Shown: positions 1-6,418 of the stretch, piece after piece
Layout of the letters: each line of letters opens with the position of its first letter
Position numbering within the stretch: position 1 is the first letter of the stretch
From: VMCP01 sp964645755
GTDB taxonomy: Bacteria > Bacteroidota > Bacteroidia > NS11-12g > UBA955
Direction of reading: 5' to 3'
Assembly (NCBI GenBank): GCA_964645755.1
Contig: CAZYBT010000077.1
Coordinates: 1 to 12,560, forward strand
DNA length: 12,560 bases
Notes under the pieces: generated by a model
What the model saw: the letters and a program-made list of their open reading frames with translations, nothing else
Told to the model about the DNA's origin: nothing
Databases searched by the model: none
Program-made: the position numbers and the translations under genes

Positions 1-512
1 GCAATATAAACCAATAAGGTGACAACCAATGCAATAGATAAAAACATTTGCATTTCAACCATTGCGTAAGCTGTCCAGTTTAAATTTTCATCAAAGTTCT
101 TTTTATATTCAACAATTTTCTTGTTTTGTTCTGTCACTGAAATATTTCCAAAATCGGCTTTTACACGAGTTTCAATGGCTTTTAATTGGTTGTTTTTATA
201 ATCATTAAACACTGCTTTTTCATTGGTTTGAATATGTTGATATGCGGCAATGTTACATGCAGCGGCAACAACAGCCATGAGCAGGCTCATGAATAAGGCT
301 TTGCCTAAGGTAAGGGGTTTTTCAAGTTCCATAGACATCAAACTTTTGACCAATAAATAAACACCCACACCAAAAATGAGTAAATTTCCGATAACCGGTA
401 TTGCACTTACCATGTTGTGGTGAAGATACAATTTGTTTAAATACATAATGAGAACCATAGATGCACTTAAGGATCCAAAAGCCAAACCGTAAATCAATAC
501 CTTTTTTAACAT
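1..512 (-). CDS. DUF4199-like four-helix membrane protein (3' end cut off by window edge)
   Basis: The ATG at 512-510 opens a frame that stays open to base 1, giving 170 residues without a stop, so the C-terminus lies outside the window. Four hydrophobic stretches are visible, at about residues 4-25, 36-56, 71-92 and 147-170. Between the third and fourth is a charged, Lys/Glu/Asn-rich stretch (about 93-146) that would sit outside the membrane. The MLKK start, the helix arrangement and the size match DUF4199 proteins, a Bacteroidota family of roughly this length with no known function that I can state. No catalytic motif is seen. The gene is read in the same direction as the PUR-protein gene to its right but lies behind that gene's terminator, so it is probably a separate unit. 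A -7-like TATTTTTG at 524-517 sits so close to the ATG that it would give an almost leaderless message. The family call is from memory of its pattern and is moderate. Confidence 0.62.
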   Translation of the reverse strand, partial: MLKKVLIYGLAFGSLSASMVLIMYLNKLYLHHNMVSAIPVIGNLLIFGVGVYLLVKSLMSMELEKPLTLGKALFMSLLMAVVAAACNIAAYQHIQTNEKAVFNDYKNNQLKAIETRVKADFGNISVTEQNKKIVEYKKNFDENLNWTAYAMVEMQMFLSIALVVTLLVYI

Positions 513-570
513 GCTGCAAAAATAGTTTTGTTAAATGAATTATTGAGTTTTAAGAAAAAGAAATTCGCCA

Positions 571-598
571 CAAAAAAAAAGGCGGTAAAAACCGCCTT
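571..598 (-). terminator. Intrinsic terminator of the PUR-protein gene
   Basis: Read on the minus strand, AAGGCGGT and ACCGCCTT form an 8-bp stem (598-591 with 586-579) around a TTTT loop. A T-run follows directly (complement of the A-run at 572-580). It lies about 20 nt after the stop codon of the gene at 620-937 and in the right orientation to end its message before the DUF4199-like gene. Confidence 0.85.
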
Positions 599-619
599 CT
601 TCCTCACAAAAAGTTTGGA

Positions 620-937
620 TTAATCTTCCGCTTGGCTGTCGTCTCTTTGATACTCGTCGAAGTTATACTCCGGGAGTAAATTTGATTTCACGTGGCCAAT
701 GGTTTCGTTTAAAGCGTCAGCAAATTTGTTAAAATCTTCCTTGTAAAGATGGATTTTGGTTTTCACGAATGAACCATCATCATAACGACTACGTTTACTC
801 TCTGTAATAGTAATGTAGTAATCACTATTTCTTGTTGCTTTTACATCAAAAAAATAGGTTCTTTTGCCGGCCCGAATGCGTTTAGAAAAAATCTCTTCCT
901 GCGATTGGTCTCTGTAATTGTCTTCCTGCATAGGCAT
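620..937 (-). CDS. DUF3276 / PUR-family DNA/RNA-binding protein
   Basis: This is a 105-residue cytoplasmic protein with no signal peptide or membrane segment. Residues about 14-83 carry the PUR-type core: EIFSKRIRAGKRTYFFDVK, then DYYITITESK, then a KIHLYKEDFNKF block. This is the hallmark of DUF3276 in Bacteroidota, related to the single-repeat PUR protein BpuR of Borrelia and to eukaryotic Pur-alpha, which bind single-stranded nucleic acid. The termini (residues 1-13 and 88-105) are acidic and polar and probably disordered. The length is normal for the family. Two ATGs are available (937 and 931); the first is kept because the promoter leaves about 28 nt of leader. The gene has its own promoter (969-998) and terminator (571-598), so it is monocistronic although the exporter gene to the right has the same direction. 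Its targets cannot be read from the sequence; a nucleic-acid-binding regulatory role is inferred from the family. Confidence 0.88.
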   Translation of the reverse strand: MPMQEDNYRDQSQEEIFSKRIRAGKRTYFFDVKATRNSDYYITITESKRSRYDDGSFVKTKIHLYKEDFNKFADALNETIGHVKSNLLPEYNFDEYQRDDSQAED

Positions 938-968
938 TTAAATTTGGTTTAAAAAAAATTATTAAAGG

Positions 969-998
969 CAAATATGCGAAAATTATTGAGGGAAACAA
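969..998 (-). promoter_or_regulatory. Bacteroidota-type promoter for the PUR-protein gene
   Basis: On the minus strand TTG at 998-996 is followed after 19 nt by CATATTTG at 976-969. The phylum consensus is TTTG, about 19 nt, TAnnTTTG; the -7 box here has one mismatch (C for the first T). Transcription would start near 963-966, about 28 nt before the ATG. The rest of the 181-nt gap (938-1118) is AT-rich and shows no other convincing element. Confidence 0.5.
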
Positions 999-1118
999 CA
1001 TTAAATCATAGATTTTTTGAAATTAGTTGTGCACGCTAAATTTTTTATGTGTTGTTAATTTGACACTTAGTCGTAATTAGACCCAAAAATAAACACCTAA
1101 AATTATCATTTTCAATGG

Positions 1119-2876
1119 TTAAGATGTCTGATTCACATAAAGCCATTGAAAGTACCCATTCTGCGAAATTAATTCTTGGTAATTGCCATTTTGCTGTATT
1201 TTTCCGTCCTCTAAAACTAAAATTTTTTGTGTTGATTGAAAAGGCGCAATTCGATGACCAGACATGATGACTGTCTTGTTTTGGAATACAACTTTGAGAT
1301 TTTGAATAATCTTGTGTTCGGTTTCAGCATCAACAGCGCTTAAACAATCGTCTAAAATGAGGATTTCAGATGGTTTCATGAGCGCTCTAGCCAATGATAC
1401 CCTCTGCTTTTGTCCCCCAGATAAAGAAACACCTCTTTCACCCAACATGGTATTCAATCCATTGTTAAACAGAGAAATATCTTTATCTAAACACGTGATT
1501 TGAATGACCATTTGCAGCTGTTCCTCGGTGTATTGCTCCACACCAAATGCAATATTGGCTTCAATGGTATCGCTAAAAAGGAAAACGTCTTGAGGCACAT
1601 AGGCAATGAGGTTTCGGTATTCCGAAATATTTAAATCAGCAAGCGAGATTTGATCGAGCAAAATATTCCCATTTTGAATATCTAACTGCTTCGTAAGGAG
1701 TTGCAACAAAGTACTTTTACCACTCCCTGTTTTACCCGTAATTCCAATAAAATCGCCTTTTTGAATGGTCAAACTCAAATGATTGATAGCTGGAATATTT
1801 TTATCGGCATACTGATAAACAAGATTGATGATTTGAATTTCAGATTTGAGCGACAATGGTTCAGATGCGGGAGTAGAAAAAACCTCGGGTAAATTGAGAA
1901 ATTGATTGATTCGTTTTTGACTTGCAGAGGCTTTTTGAACCAATGCGGTTGTCCAACCTAAACTTGCAACTGGCCAAACTAGCATATTCAAATAAATCAC
2001 AAATTCTGCAAGATTACCTGCGGTAAATTGTCCCTTTTGAACTTCTTTTCCACCAATGTATAGGATGATAATTGTAGAAAATCCTACCAACAACATCATC
2101 AGAGGAAAAAACAGCGAATTCACGAACGCAAGTTTCATGTTACGTTTTTGAAATTCAACCCCTTGCTGATAAAAATCCTTTGAAAAATGCTTTTCTGCAC
2201 CGAAAGATTTTAAAATGCGAATACCAGAAAAAGTTTCCTGAGCGAGTGTGGTAATTTTGGAGAGTTGTTCTTGTATTTTCTTATTGCCCAGATTGATTTT
2301 GACACTCACATAATAAATTGAAATAGATAGAATTGGAAGTGGCAACATTACCCAGAATGCAAGAGTTTTGTTCACCATAATCATTTGTGCAATAATCATG
2401 ATAAACGAAAATAGTACATTGGCAAAATACATGATTGATGGTCCGATATACATGCGCACATTCGAAATATCTTCGGTTATTCGCGACATTAAATCACCGG
2501 TATAATTTTCTCTGTAAAACTTTTCACCGAGTCGCTCATATTTCTGGAAAAGTTCATTTTTTTGATCAAATTCAATTTTCCTTGATGCGACTACAAGAGT
2601 TTGTCGCATCAAGAACATAAAAACTCCCTTTAACAAAGAGGCCATTAAAATGGCGACGCCGAAACCGATGGCATTTTTCATTACAACGCCCGACAAAATT
2701 TTGGAGTTATCAAAACCAAATAATTGAGCGGTAAAAAAAGCGTCATCTAAACCTTGTCGCACAAAAACTGGAACATAGATGGCGAAAAAATTTGACAATA
2801 TAACACAGAAGATTCCAGAGATCATCAGGAATTTATACTTCACTATATATTGATTGAGGGACAGTAACTCTTTCAC
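1119..2876 (-). CDS. MsbA/MDR-type ABC exporter, fused permease and ATPase
   Basis: This 585-residue half-transporter would work as a homo- or heterodimer in the inner membrane, exporting a lipid, drug or peptide; the substrate cannot be told. The permease occupies about residues 10-320, with six helices near 16-38, 68-90, 148-168, 172-193, 252-275 and 288-312. The ATPase occupies about 345-585: Walker A GKTGSGKST (381-389), Q-loop Gln429, signature LSGGQ (485-489), Walker B ILILDD (505-510), D-loop SAVD and H-loop His541. The residue after the Walker B Asp is Asp510 rather than the usual catalytic Glu, as seen in degenerate sites of some heterodimeric exporters and in many Bacteroidota homologues. 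Start choice: the frame continues to a TTG at 2918, but GTG at 2876 gives the VKELLSLNQY start typical of relatives, and a promoter (2890-2918) occupies the 14 extra codons. No terminator is obvious after the stop. Confidence 0.9.
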   Translation of the reverse strand: MKELLSLNQYIVKYKFLMISGIFCVILSNFFAIYVPVFVRQGLDDAFFTAQLFGFDNSKILSGVVMKNAIGFGVAILMASLLKGVFMFLMRQTLVVASRKIEFDQKNELFQKYERLGEKFYRENYTGDLMSRITEDISNVRMYIGPSIMYFANVLFSFIMIIAQMIMVNKTLAFWVMLPLPILSISIYYVSVKINLGNKKIQEQLSKITTLAQETFSGIRILKSFGAEKHFSKDFYQQGVEFQKRNMKLAFVNSLFFPLMMLLVGFSTIIILYIGGKEVQKGQFTAGNLAEFVIYLNMLVWPVASLGWTTALVQKASASQKRINQFLNLPEVFSTPASEPLSLKSEIQIINLVYQYADKNIPAINHLSLTIQKGDFIGITGKTGSGKSTLLQLLTKQLDIQNGNILLDQISLADLNISEYRNLIAYVPQDVFLFSDTIEANIAFGVEQYTEEQLQMVIQITCLDKDISLFNNGLNTMLGERGVSLSGGQKQRVSLARALMKPSEILILDDCLSAVDAETEHKIIQNLKVVFQNKTVIMSGHRIAPFQSTQKILVLEDGKIQQNGNYQELISQNGYFQWLYVNQTS

Positions 2877-2889
2877 AAAATTGACCTTA

Positions 2890-2918
2890 CAAAGGTAGAT
2901 AAATTGTTGGAGGCTCAA
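2890..2918 (-). promoter_or_regulatory. Promoter of the ABC exporter gene
   Basis: On the minus strand TTG (2918-2916), an 18-nt spacer and a perfect TACCTTTG (2897-2890) match the Bacteroidota promoter pattern. Transcription would start around 2883-2887, only about 8-11 nt before the GTG at 2876. This argues that the TTG at 2918 is the -33 element rather than a start codon. Confidence 0.6.
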
Positions 2919-2998
2919 TTAATTTACTAATTTTAAAAACAAAGTACCTGATACATTGTTAATTCTGCGGGGTAGATTTAAGTTTTCATAACTTACAG

Positions 2999-3030
2999 AG
3001 CCGGAGCGAAAGTTTCGGCTTTGTTTTTTT
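2999..3030 (+). terminator. Orphan rightward intrinsic terminator upstream of rpsO
   Basis: AGCCGGAGC (2999-3007) pairs with GTTTCGGCT (3012-3020), with two G-T wobbles, around a GAAA tetraloop. TTG and seven Ts follow to 3030. On the minus strand there is no T-run after the stem, so it works rightward only. No rightward gene lies to its left in the window (the exporter is leftward), and the rpsO promoter is downstream of it. It probably ends an unannotated small or antisense RNA; see findings. The whole gap 2877-3133 holds this hairpin plus the two promoters and no supported coding sequence. Confidence 0.75.
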
Positions 3031-3082
3031 GGGGGAGATAGATGAGGTCAAAAGAAAAAACTTCAATTATTTTTCACAAACA

Positions 3083-3114
3083 TTTCCACAATGTGTAAAT
3101 ATTGATTATATTTG
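3083..3114 (+). promoter_or_regulatory. Promoter of rpsO (-7 box TATATTTG)
   Basis: TATATTTG at 3107-3114 matches TAnnTTTG exactly. A weak -33 candidate TTTC lies at 3083-3086, 20 nt upstream. Transcription would begin near 3118-3121, about 14 nt before the ATG at 3134. This supports the short form of S15 and shows that the in-frame region upstream of 3134 is not translated. Confidence 0.6.
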
Positions 3115-3133
3115 CAGCCCAATTGTTAGAATT

Positions 3134-3403
3134 ATGCATTTAACAACAGAAAGAAAAAAAGAATTATTTACTCAGTTTGGTGGAAGTTCAACCAACACAG
3201 GTAGCACTGAAGCACAAATTGCGATGTTTACAGAAAGAATCAACTTTATTAGCGGTCACTTGAAAACTGCTAAAAAAGATAAGAGTGCTGAATTGTCTTT
3301 GATTAAGTTAGTAGGTAAGCGTCGTAGCTTATTGAACTACCTTGCGAAAAAAGACATTTTCAAATATCGTGCATTGATTAAAGAATTAGGATTACGTAAG
3401 TAA
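3134..3403 (+). CDS. rpsO: 30S ribosomal protein S15
   Basis: S15 binds the central domain of 16S rRNA early in assembly of the small subunit and contributes to a bridge to the 50S subunit. The protein is 89 residues, the standard length. It shows the family pattern: GGSSTNTGSTEAQIAMF near residues 15-31, the GHLKTAKKD segment, then LVGKRRSLLNYL and the C-terminal YRALIKELGLRK. The HKKDHHSRR rRNA-contact block of proteobacterial S15 is here AKKDKSAEL, a divergence that Bacteroidota versions also tend to show. The frame is open upstream to an ATG at 3029, but the extra 35 residues match nothing in S15 and contain the promoter, so 3134 is the start. The gene is followed by a hairpin terminator and then pnp, the widely conserved rpsO-pnp order. 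Confidence 0.97.
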   Translation: MHLTTERKKELFTQFGGSSTNTGSTEAQIAMFTERINFISGHLKTAKKDKSAELSLIKLVGKRRSLLNYLAKKDIFKYRALIKELGLRK

Positions 3404-3425
3404 TTTCTAATTTTTTTTACTATAG

Positions 3426-3460
3426 AAAAGCCCCGTTCGCAATGCGAATCGGGGCTTTTT
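3426..3460 (+). terminator. rpsO-pnp intergenic terminator or attenuator
   Basis: AAAAGCCCCGTTCGC (3426-3440) pairs with GCGAATCGGGGCTTTTT (3444-3460) around an AAT loop. One T bulge or shifted wobble breaks the stem, giving about 14-15 bp followed by T5 and GTTT. It ends 21 nt before the pnp ATG. No good TAnnTTTG box is seen between it and pnp, so pnp is probably reached by read-through from the rpsO promoter. The hairpin could then set the S15 to PNPase ratio or be a nuclease processing site. Confidence 0.85.
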
Positions 3461-3481
3461 GTTTAAAAAATCAAAAAATAA

Positions 3482-5686
3482 ATGAATATACAGAAAAGAA
3501 CTTTTGATACTGGAGATGGCCGTATCATCGAAATTGAAACAGGCAAATTAGCCCGCCAAGCGCACGGAAGCTGCGTTGTTAAAATTGGCAAAACAATGAT
3601 CCTTGCTACTGTTGTAAGTAGTTATGACGCCAAAGAAGGTGTTGACTTTTTACCCCTGAGCGTAGATTACCAAGAAAAATTTGCAGCTGTTGGAAGAATC
3701 CCAGGCAGCTTCTTACGTCGTGAAGCTAGATTGTCTGATTATGAGATCCTTATTTCTCGTTTGGTAGACCGTTGCTTACGTCCTTTATTCCCTGAAACAT
3801 ATCATGCCGACACTCAAGTAATGTTGCAATTAATTTCTTCCGATGAAGATATCATTCCAGATACTTACGTAGGATTGGCGGCTTCTATGGCTTTGATGCT
3901 TTCAGATATTCCTTTCTTAGGTCCTATTTCTGAAGTAAGAGTTGCTAGAATTGATGGGAAATTTGTAATTAACCCAACTAAATCTGAACTAGAGAAATCT
4001 GATTTAGACTTGTTGGTTGGAGGTACTGCAAACGACTTAAACATGGTTGAGGGTGAAATGAAAGAATTGTCGGAAGATGAATTCTTGGAAGCTTTGAAGT
4101 TTGGACACGATGCAATCAAAAAACAATGTGCTGAACAATTGGCATTTTTGGAACAAATGGGTGGCAGAAAACCAGCACGTGAATTCAACCATGAAGACAA
4201 CGATGAAGCTCTAAGAGAAAAAGTAATTGCTGAAACTTCTCCTGCAATTCGTCAAGTAGCTGAAAGTGGCAAACCTAAAAACGAGCGTAGTGAAGCTTTC
4301 AAAGCGATTATCTCTGAATATGTAAAACAATTTGAGGGACATGAGGAAGAAGGCAGAATGATTCGTTTGGCTAAGAAATATTTCCACGAAGCTGAATACA
4401 ACCAAATGAGAGCAATGATTCTTGAGTCTGGTCGCCGTTTAGATGGTCGTTCAACTGTTCAAGTTCGTCCAATTTACACTGAAGTTGATTATTTACCAGC
4501 TGCTCACGGTTCTGCTGTGTTCACCCGCGGAGAAACACAATCATTGACATCTGTTACATTGGGTGGTAAATTAGATGAACAATTGTTAGACGCTCCATAT
4601 TACCATGGAACAAGCCGTTTGATGTTGCACTATAACTTCCCTGGTTTTTCAACTGGTGAAGTAAGACCAAACAGAGGTCCAGGACGTCGCGAAATTGGTC
4701 ATGGAAACTTGGCTTTGAGAGGTTTAAGAACAATGCTCCCTTCTGATGTTCCTTATGTTATTCGTATTGTGAGTGATATTTTAGAATCTAATGGTTCTTC
4801 AAGTATGGCAACAGTTTGTGCGGGTTCAATGGCATTGATGGATGCTGGTATCAAATTAAATAAACCTGTAAGTGGAATTGCTATGGGATTAATCACCGAC
4901 GATTCTGGAAATTACCAAGTGTTAACTGACATTTTAGGTGATGAAGATCATTTGGGTGATATGGATTTCAAAGTAATAGGAACCAGAGATGGCATTACTG
5001 CATGTCAGATGGATATCAAAATCAACGGTTTAAAATGGGATATGGTAGCTCAAGCCTTGAAACAGGCGAAAGATGGCCGTATGCATATTTTGGGTGAAAT
5101 GGAAAAAACCATTTCTGCTCCTGCAACAGAATTGAAACCTCATACTCCAAGAGTTGAAGTATTGGTCATTGACAAAGAATTCATTGGCGCTGTAATTGGC
5201 CCTGGTGGAAAAATAATCCAAGAATTGCAAGCTAGAACCGGCACTACAATTTCAATTGAAGAGAGAGACGGAAAAGGCTTTGTAGAGATCTTAAGTAGCA
5301 ACGGCGAAGGAATGCAAATGGCTACAGAAGCGGTAAAAGGCATAGTGGCAATTCCTGAAATTGGAGCTACTTATACTGGTAAGGTAAAAACAATCACTGA
5401 TTTCGGTGCATTTGTTGAGTTTATGCCAAACAAAGATGGATTGTTACACATTAGCGAAATTGCTTGGGAGAAAATCCCTACAATGGAAGGTGTATTCACT
5501 GAGGGACAAATGTTAGAAGTAAAATTGGTTGAAGTAGACAAAAAAACGGGAAAATTCAGATTGAGCAGAAAAGCTTTATTAGAAAAACCTGAGGGATATG
5601 TTGAAAGAGAGCCGAGGGAGCGCCCTGAAAGAAACGACAGAGATCGCGGTGGCGACAGAGGTCGCAACGACAGAAACAGAAGATAA
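3482..5686 (+). CDS. pnp: Polyribonucleotide nucleotidyltransferase (PNPase)
   Basis: This cytoplasmic trimeric enzyme degrades RNA 3' to 5' using phosphate, releasing nucleoside diphosphates, and can run in reverse to add tails. The 734-residue length is normal. Domains in order: first RNase PH core (about 10-225) with the FLRR RNA-contact loop (77-80); helical linker (about 240-315); second, catalytic RNase PH core (about 320-545); KH domain (about 555-615) with the VIGPGGKII loop (571-579); S1 domain (about 625-697) with ITDFGAFVEF. Phosphate-site and catalytic residues are present: RRE..GHG with His407, Ser439-441, and GDEDHLGDMDF with Asp487 and Asp493, matching E. coli Asp486/Asp492. 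The tail (705-734) is an Arg/Asp/Gly-rich disordered segment, likely for RNA or protein contact. The ATG at 3482 gives the usual family N-terminus. Codon use looks like that of a well-expressed gene, unlike the genes to its right. Confidence 0.98.
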   Translation: MNIQKRTFDTGDGRIIEIETGKLARQAHGSCVVKIGKTMILATVVSSYDAKEGVDFLPLSVDYQEKFAAVGRIPGSFLRREARLSDYEILISRLVDRCLRPLFPETYHADTQVMLQLISSDEDIIPDTYVGLAASMALMLSDIPFLGPISEVRVARIDGKFVINPTKSELEKSDLDLLVGGTANDLNMVEGEMKELSEDEFLEALKFGHDAIKKQCAEQLAFLEQMGGRKPAREFNHEDNDEALREKVIAETSPAIRQVAESGKPKNERSEAFKAIISEYVKQFEGHEEEGRMIRLAKKYFHEAEYNQMRAMILESGRRLDGRSTVQVRPIYTEVDYLPAAHGSAVFTRGETQSLTSVTLGGKLDEQLLDAPYYHGTSRLMLHYNFPGFSTGEVRPNRGPGRREIGHGNLALRGLRTMLPSDVPYVIRIVSDILESNGSSSMATVCAGSMALMDAGIKLNKPVSGIAMGLITDDSGNYQVLTDILGDEDHLGDMDFKVIGTRDGITACQMDIKINGLKWDMVAQALKQAKDGRMHILGEMEKTISAPATELKPHTPRVEVLVIDKEFIGAVIGPGGKIIQELQARTGTTISIEERDGKGFVEILSSNGEGMQMATEAVKGIVAIPEIGATYTGKVKTITDFGAFVEFMPNKDGLLHISEIAWEKIPTMEGVFTEGQMLEVKLVEVDKKTGKFRLSRKALLEKPEGYVEREPRERPERNDRDRGGDRGRNDRNRR

Positions 5687-5693
5687 CATCATT

Positions 5694-5721
5694 AAGGCCG
5701 GAAAGATTCCGGCCTTTTTTT
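5694..5721 (+). terminator. Terminator of the rpsO-pnp unit
   Basis: AAGGCCGGAA (5694-5703) and TTCCGGCCTT (5707-5716) form a perfect 10-bp stem with an AGA loop, followed by more Ts to 5721. It begins 8 nt after the pnp stop. The descending arm is also one arm of a second palindrome (5711-5745). Confidence 0.9.
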
Positions 5722-5745
5722 AGAATAAATTCTAAAAAAAAGGCC
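5711..5745. repeat. Second inverted repeat sharing an arm with the pnp terminator
   Basis: GGCC-T7-AGAA (5711-5725) is mirrored by TTCT-A8-GGCC (5730-5745) around a TAAA loop, with one extra A in the right arm. GGCC therefore occurs three times (5696, 5711, 5742). RNA from here can fold as the GC-rich terminator or as this long AU-rich hairpin, but not both. It lies just upstream of the response-regulator gene. Confidence 0.7.
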
Positions 5746-5757
5746 ATTGAATTAAAA

Positions 5758-5765
5758 TAAGTTTG
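5758..5765 (+). promoter_or_regulatory. Candidate -7 box for the response regulator-kinase operon
   Basis: TAAGTTTG matches TAnnTTTG exactly and follows the pnp terminator. No TTG is found at the right distance upstream (the region is the A-run of the inverted repeat), so the promoter is either weak or activator-dependent, or the match is chance. Transcription would start near 5769-5772. That leaves the ATG at 5774 nearly leaderless and the ATG at 5795 with about 24 nt of leader. Confidence 0.4.
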
Positions 5766-5794
5766 TAATAGCTATGCTGAACCACAATAAAAAC

Positions 5795-6406
5795 ATGAAG
5801 TTGCTCATTGCTGATGACCATGCTATGACCCGTAAAGGAATAGAAATCATGGCAAAATATGAATGGCAAATTAAGGAAATATATACAGCGTCAAGCATAA
5901 AAGAAGTTACTGAAATAATCCATTCAAAAAAAATAACACATCTGATATTGGATATATCATTTGGTGATGGAAATAGCATCGAGATTATAGATGATATCCA
6001 ACAAGCACAAATAGGTATTGAAATACTTATTTTCACCATGCATCCAAAACACATACTTGATGGGTTTTTAGCGGCTAAAGGCATCAAATGGGTTGTACAA
6101 AAAGATCTACCGGAAGAAAAAATAACTGAAATTTTGAGAGTGTTTTTATTTGAAAAAAACAGTGGAAATTTAGAGATCAATGAAATGAATAATTTTAAAT
6201 TCTTCCATGAACTCAGTATCAGAGAAATGCAGATCTTCCAATTAATGATGCAAGGGGTAAAAACCAACGAAATTGCAATTGAGTTAGATGTAAAAAACAA
6301 TACAGTTTCAACCATAAAAAACAGGTTGTTACAAAAAGTTGGAATTAAAAATGAGATTGAACTCATTGAAATAGGCAAGATACTGGGATTAGAAAAAAAT
6401 AATTGA
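5795..6406 (+). CDS. NarL/FixJ-type response regulator with LuxR-type DNA-binding domain
   Basis: This 203-residue cytoplasmic transcription factor should be phosphorylated by the adjacent kinase and bind DNA. The receiver domain (about 1-118) has the acidic pair Asp7-Asp8 in LLIADDH, the phospho-acceptor Asp53 in LILDISFGDG, switch Thr81 in IFTMH and the conserved Lys103 in VVQKD. A linker leads to a LuxR-type helix-turn-helix (about 138-197): ELSIREMQIFQLMMQG, then TNEIAIELDVKNNTVSTIKNR, the form common in Bacteroidota regulators. All residues needed for phosphorylation are present. Start: an in-frame ATG at 5774 would add seven residues (MLNHNKN), but ATG 5795 begins the first receiver strand immediately, as in the family, and fits the -7 box at 5758-5765. 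The kinase gene begins 12 nt after the stop, so the two are co-transcribed. The target promoters are not evident. Confidence 0.9.
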   Translation: MKLLIADDHAMTRKGIEIMAKYEWQIKEIYTASSIKEVTEIIHSKKITHLILDISFGDGNSIEIIDDIQQAQIGIEILIFTMHPKHILDGFLAAKGIKWVVQKDLPEEKITEILRVFLFEKNSGNLEINEMNNFKFFHELSIREMQIFQLMMQGVKTNEIAIELDVKNNTVSTIKNRLLQKVGIKNEIELIEIGKILGLEKNN

Positions 6407-6418
6407 GTAACTTGAAAA

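Noticed and set aside
322..519. Leftward open frame over the DUF4199-like gene
   Set aside because: It overlaps the better frame starting at 512, which has four clear membrane helices and runs to the edge; the other product looks random.
517..524. TATTTTTG on the minus strand as promoter of the DUF4199-like gene
   Set aside because: It matches the -7 motif, but no TTG lies at the right distance and transcription would start almost on the ATG; in AT-rich DNA this can be chance.
1020..1047. Imperfect palindrome around GTGCAC between the exporter and PUR genes
   Set aside because: The arms are A-T only with a bulge; the T-run follows on the strand that has no gene upstream, so neither a terminator nor an operator can be supported.
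3029..3133. In-frame N-terminal extension of S15 to an ATG at 3029
   Set aside because: It would add 35 residues unlike any S15, it contains the rpsO promoter, and S15 is 89 residues from the ATG at 3134.
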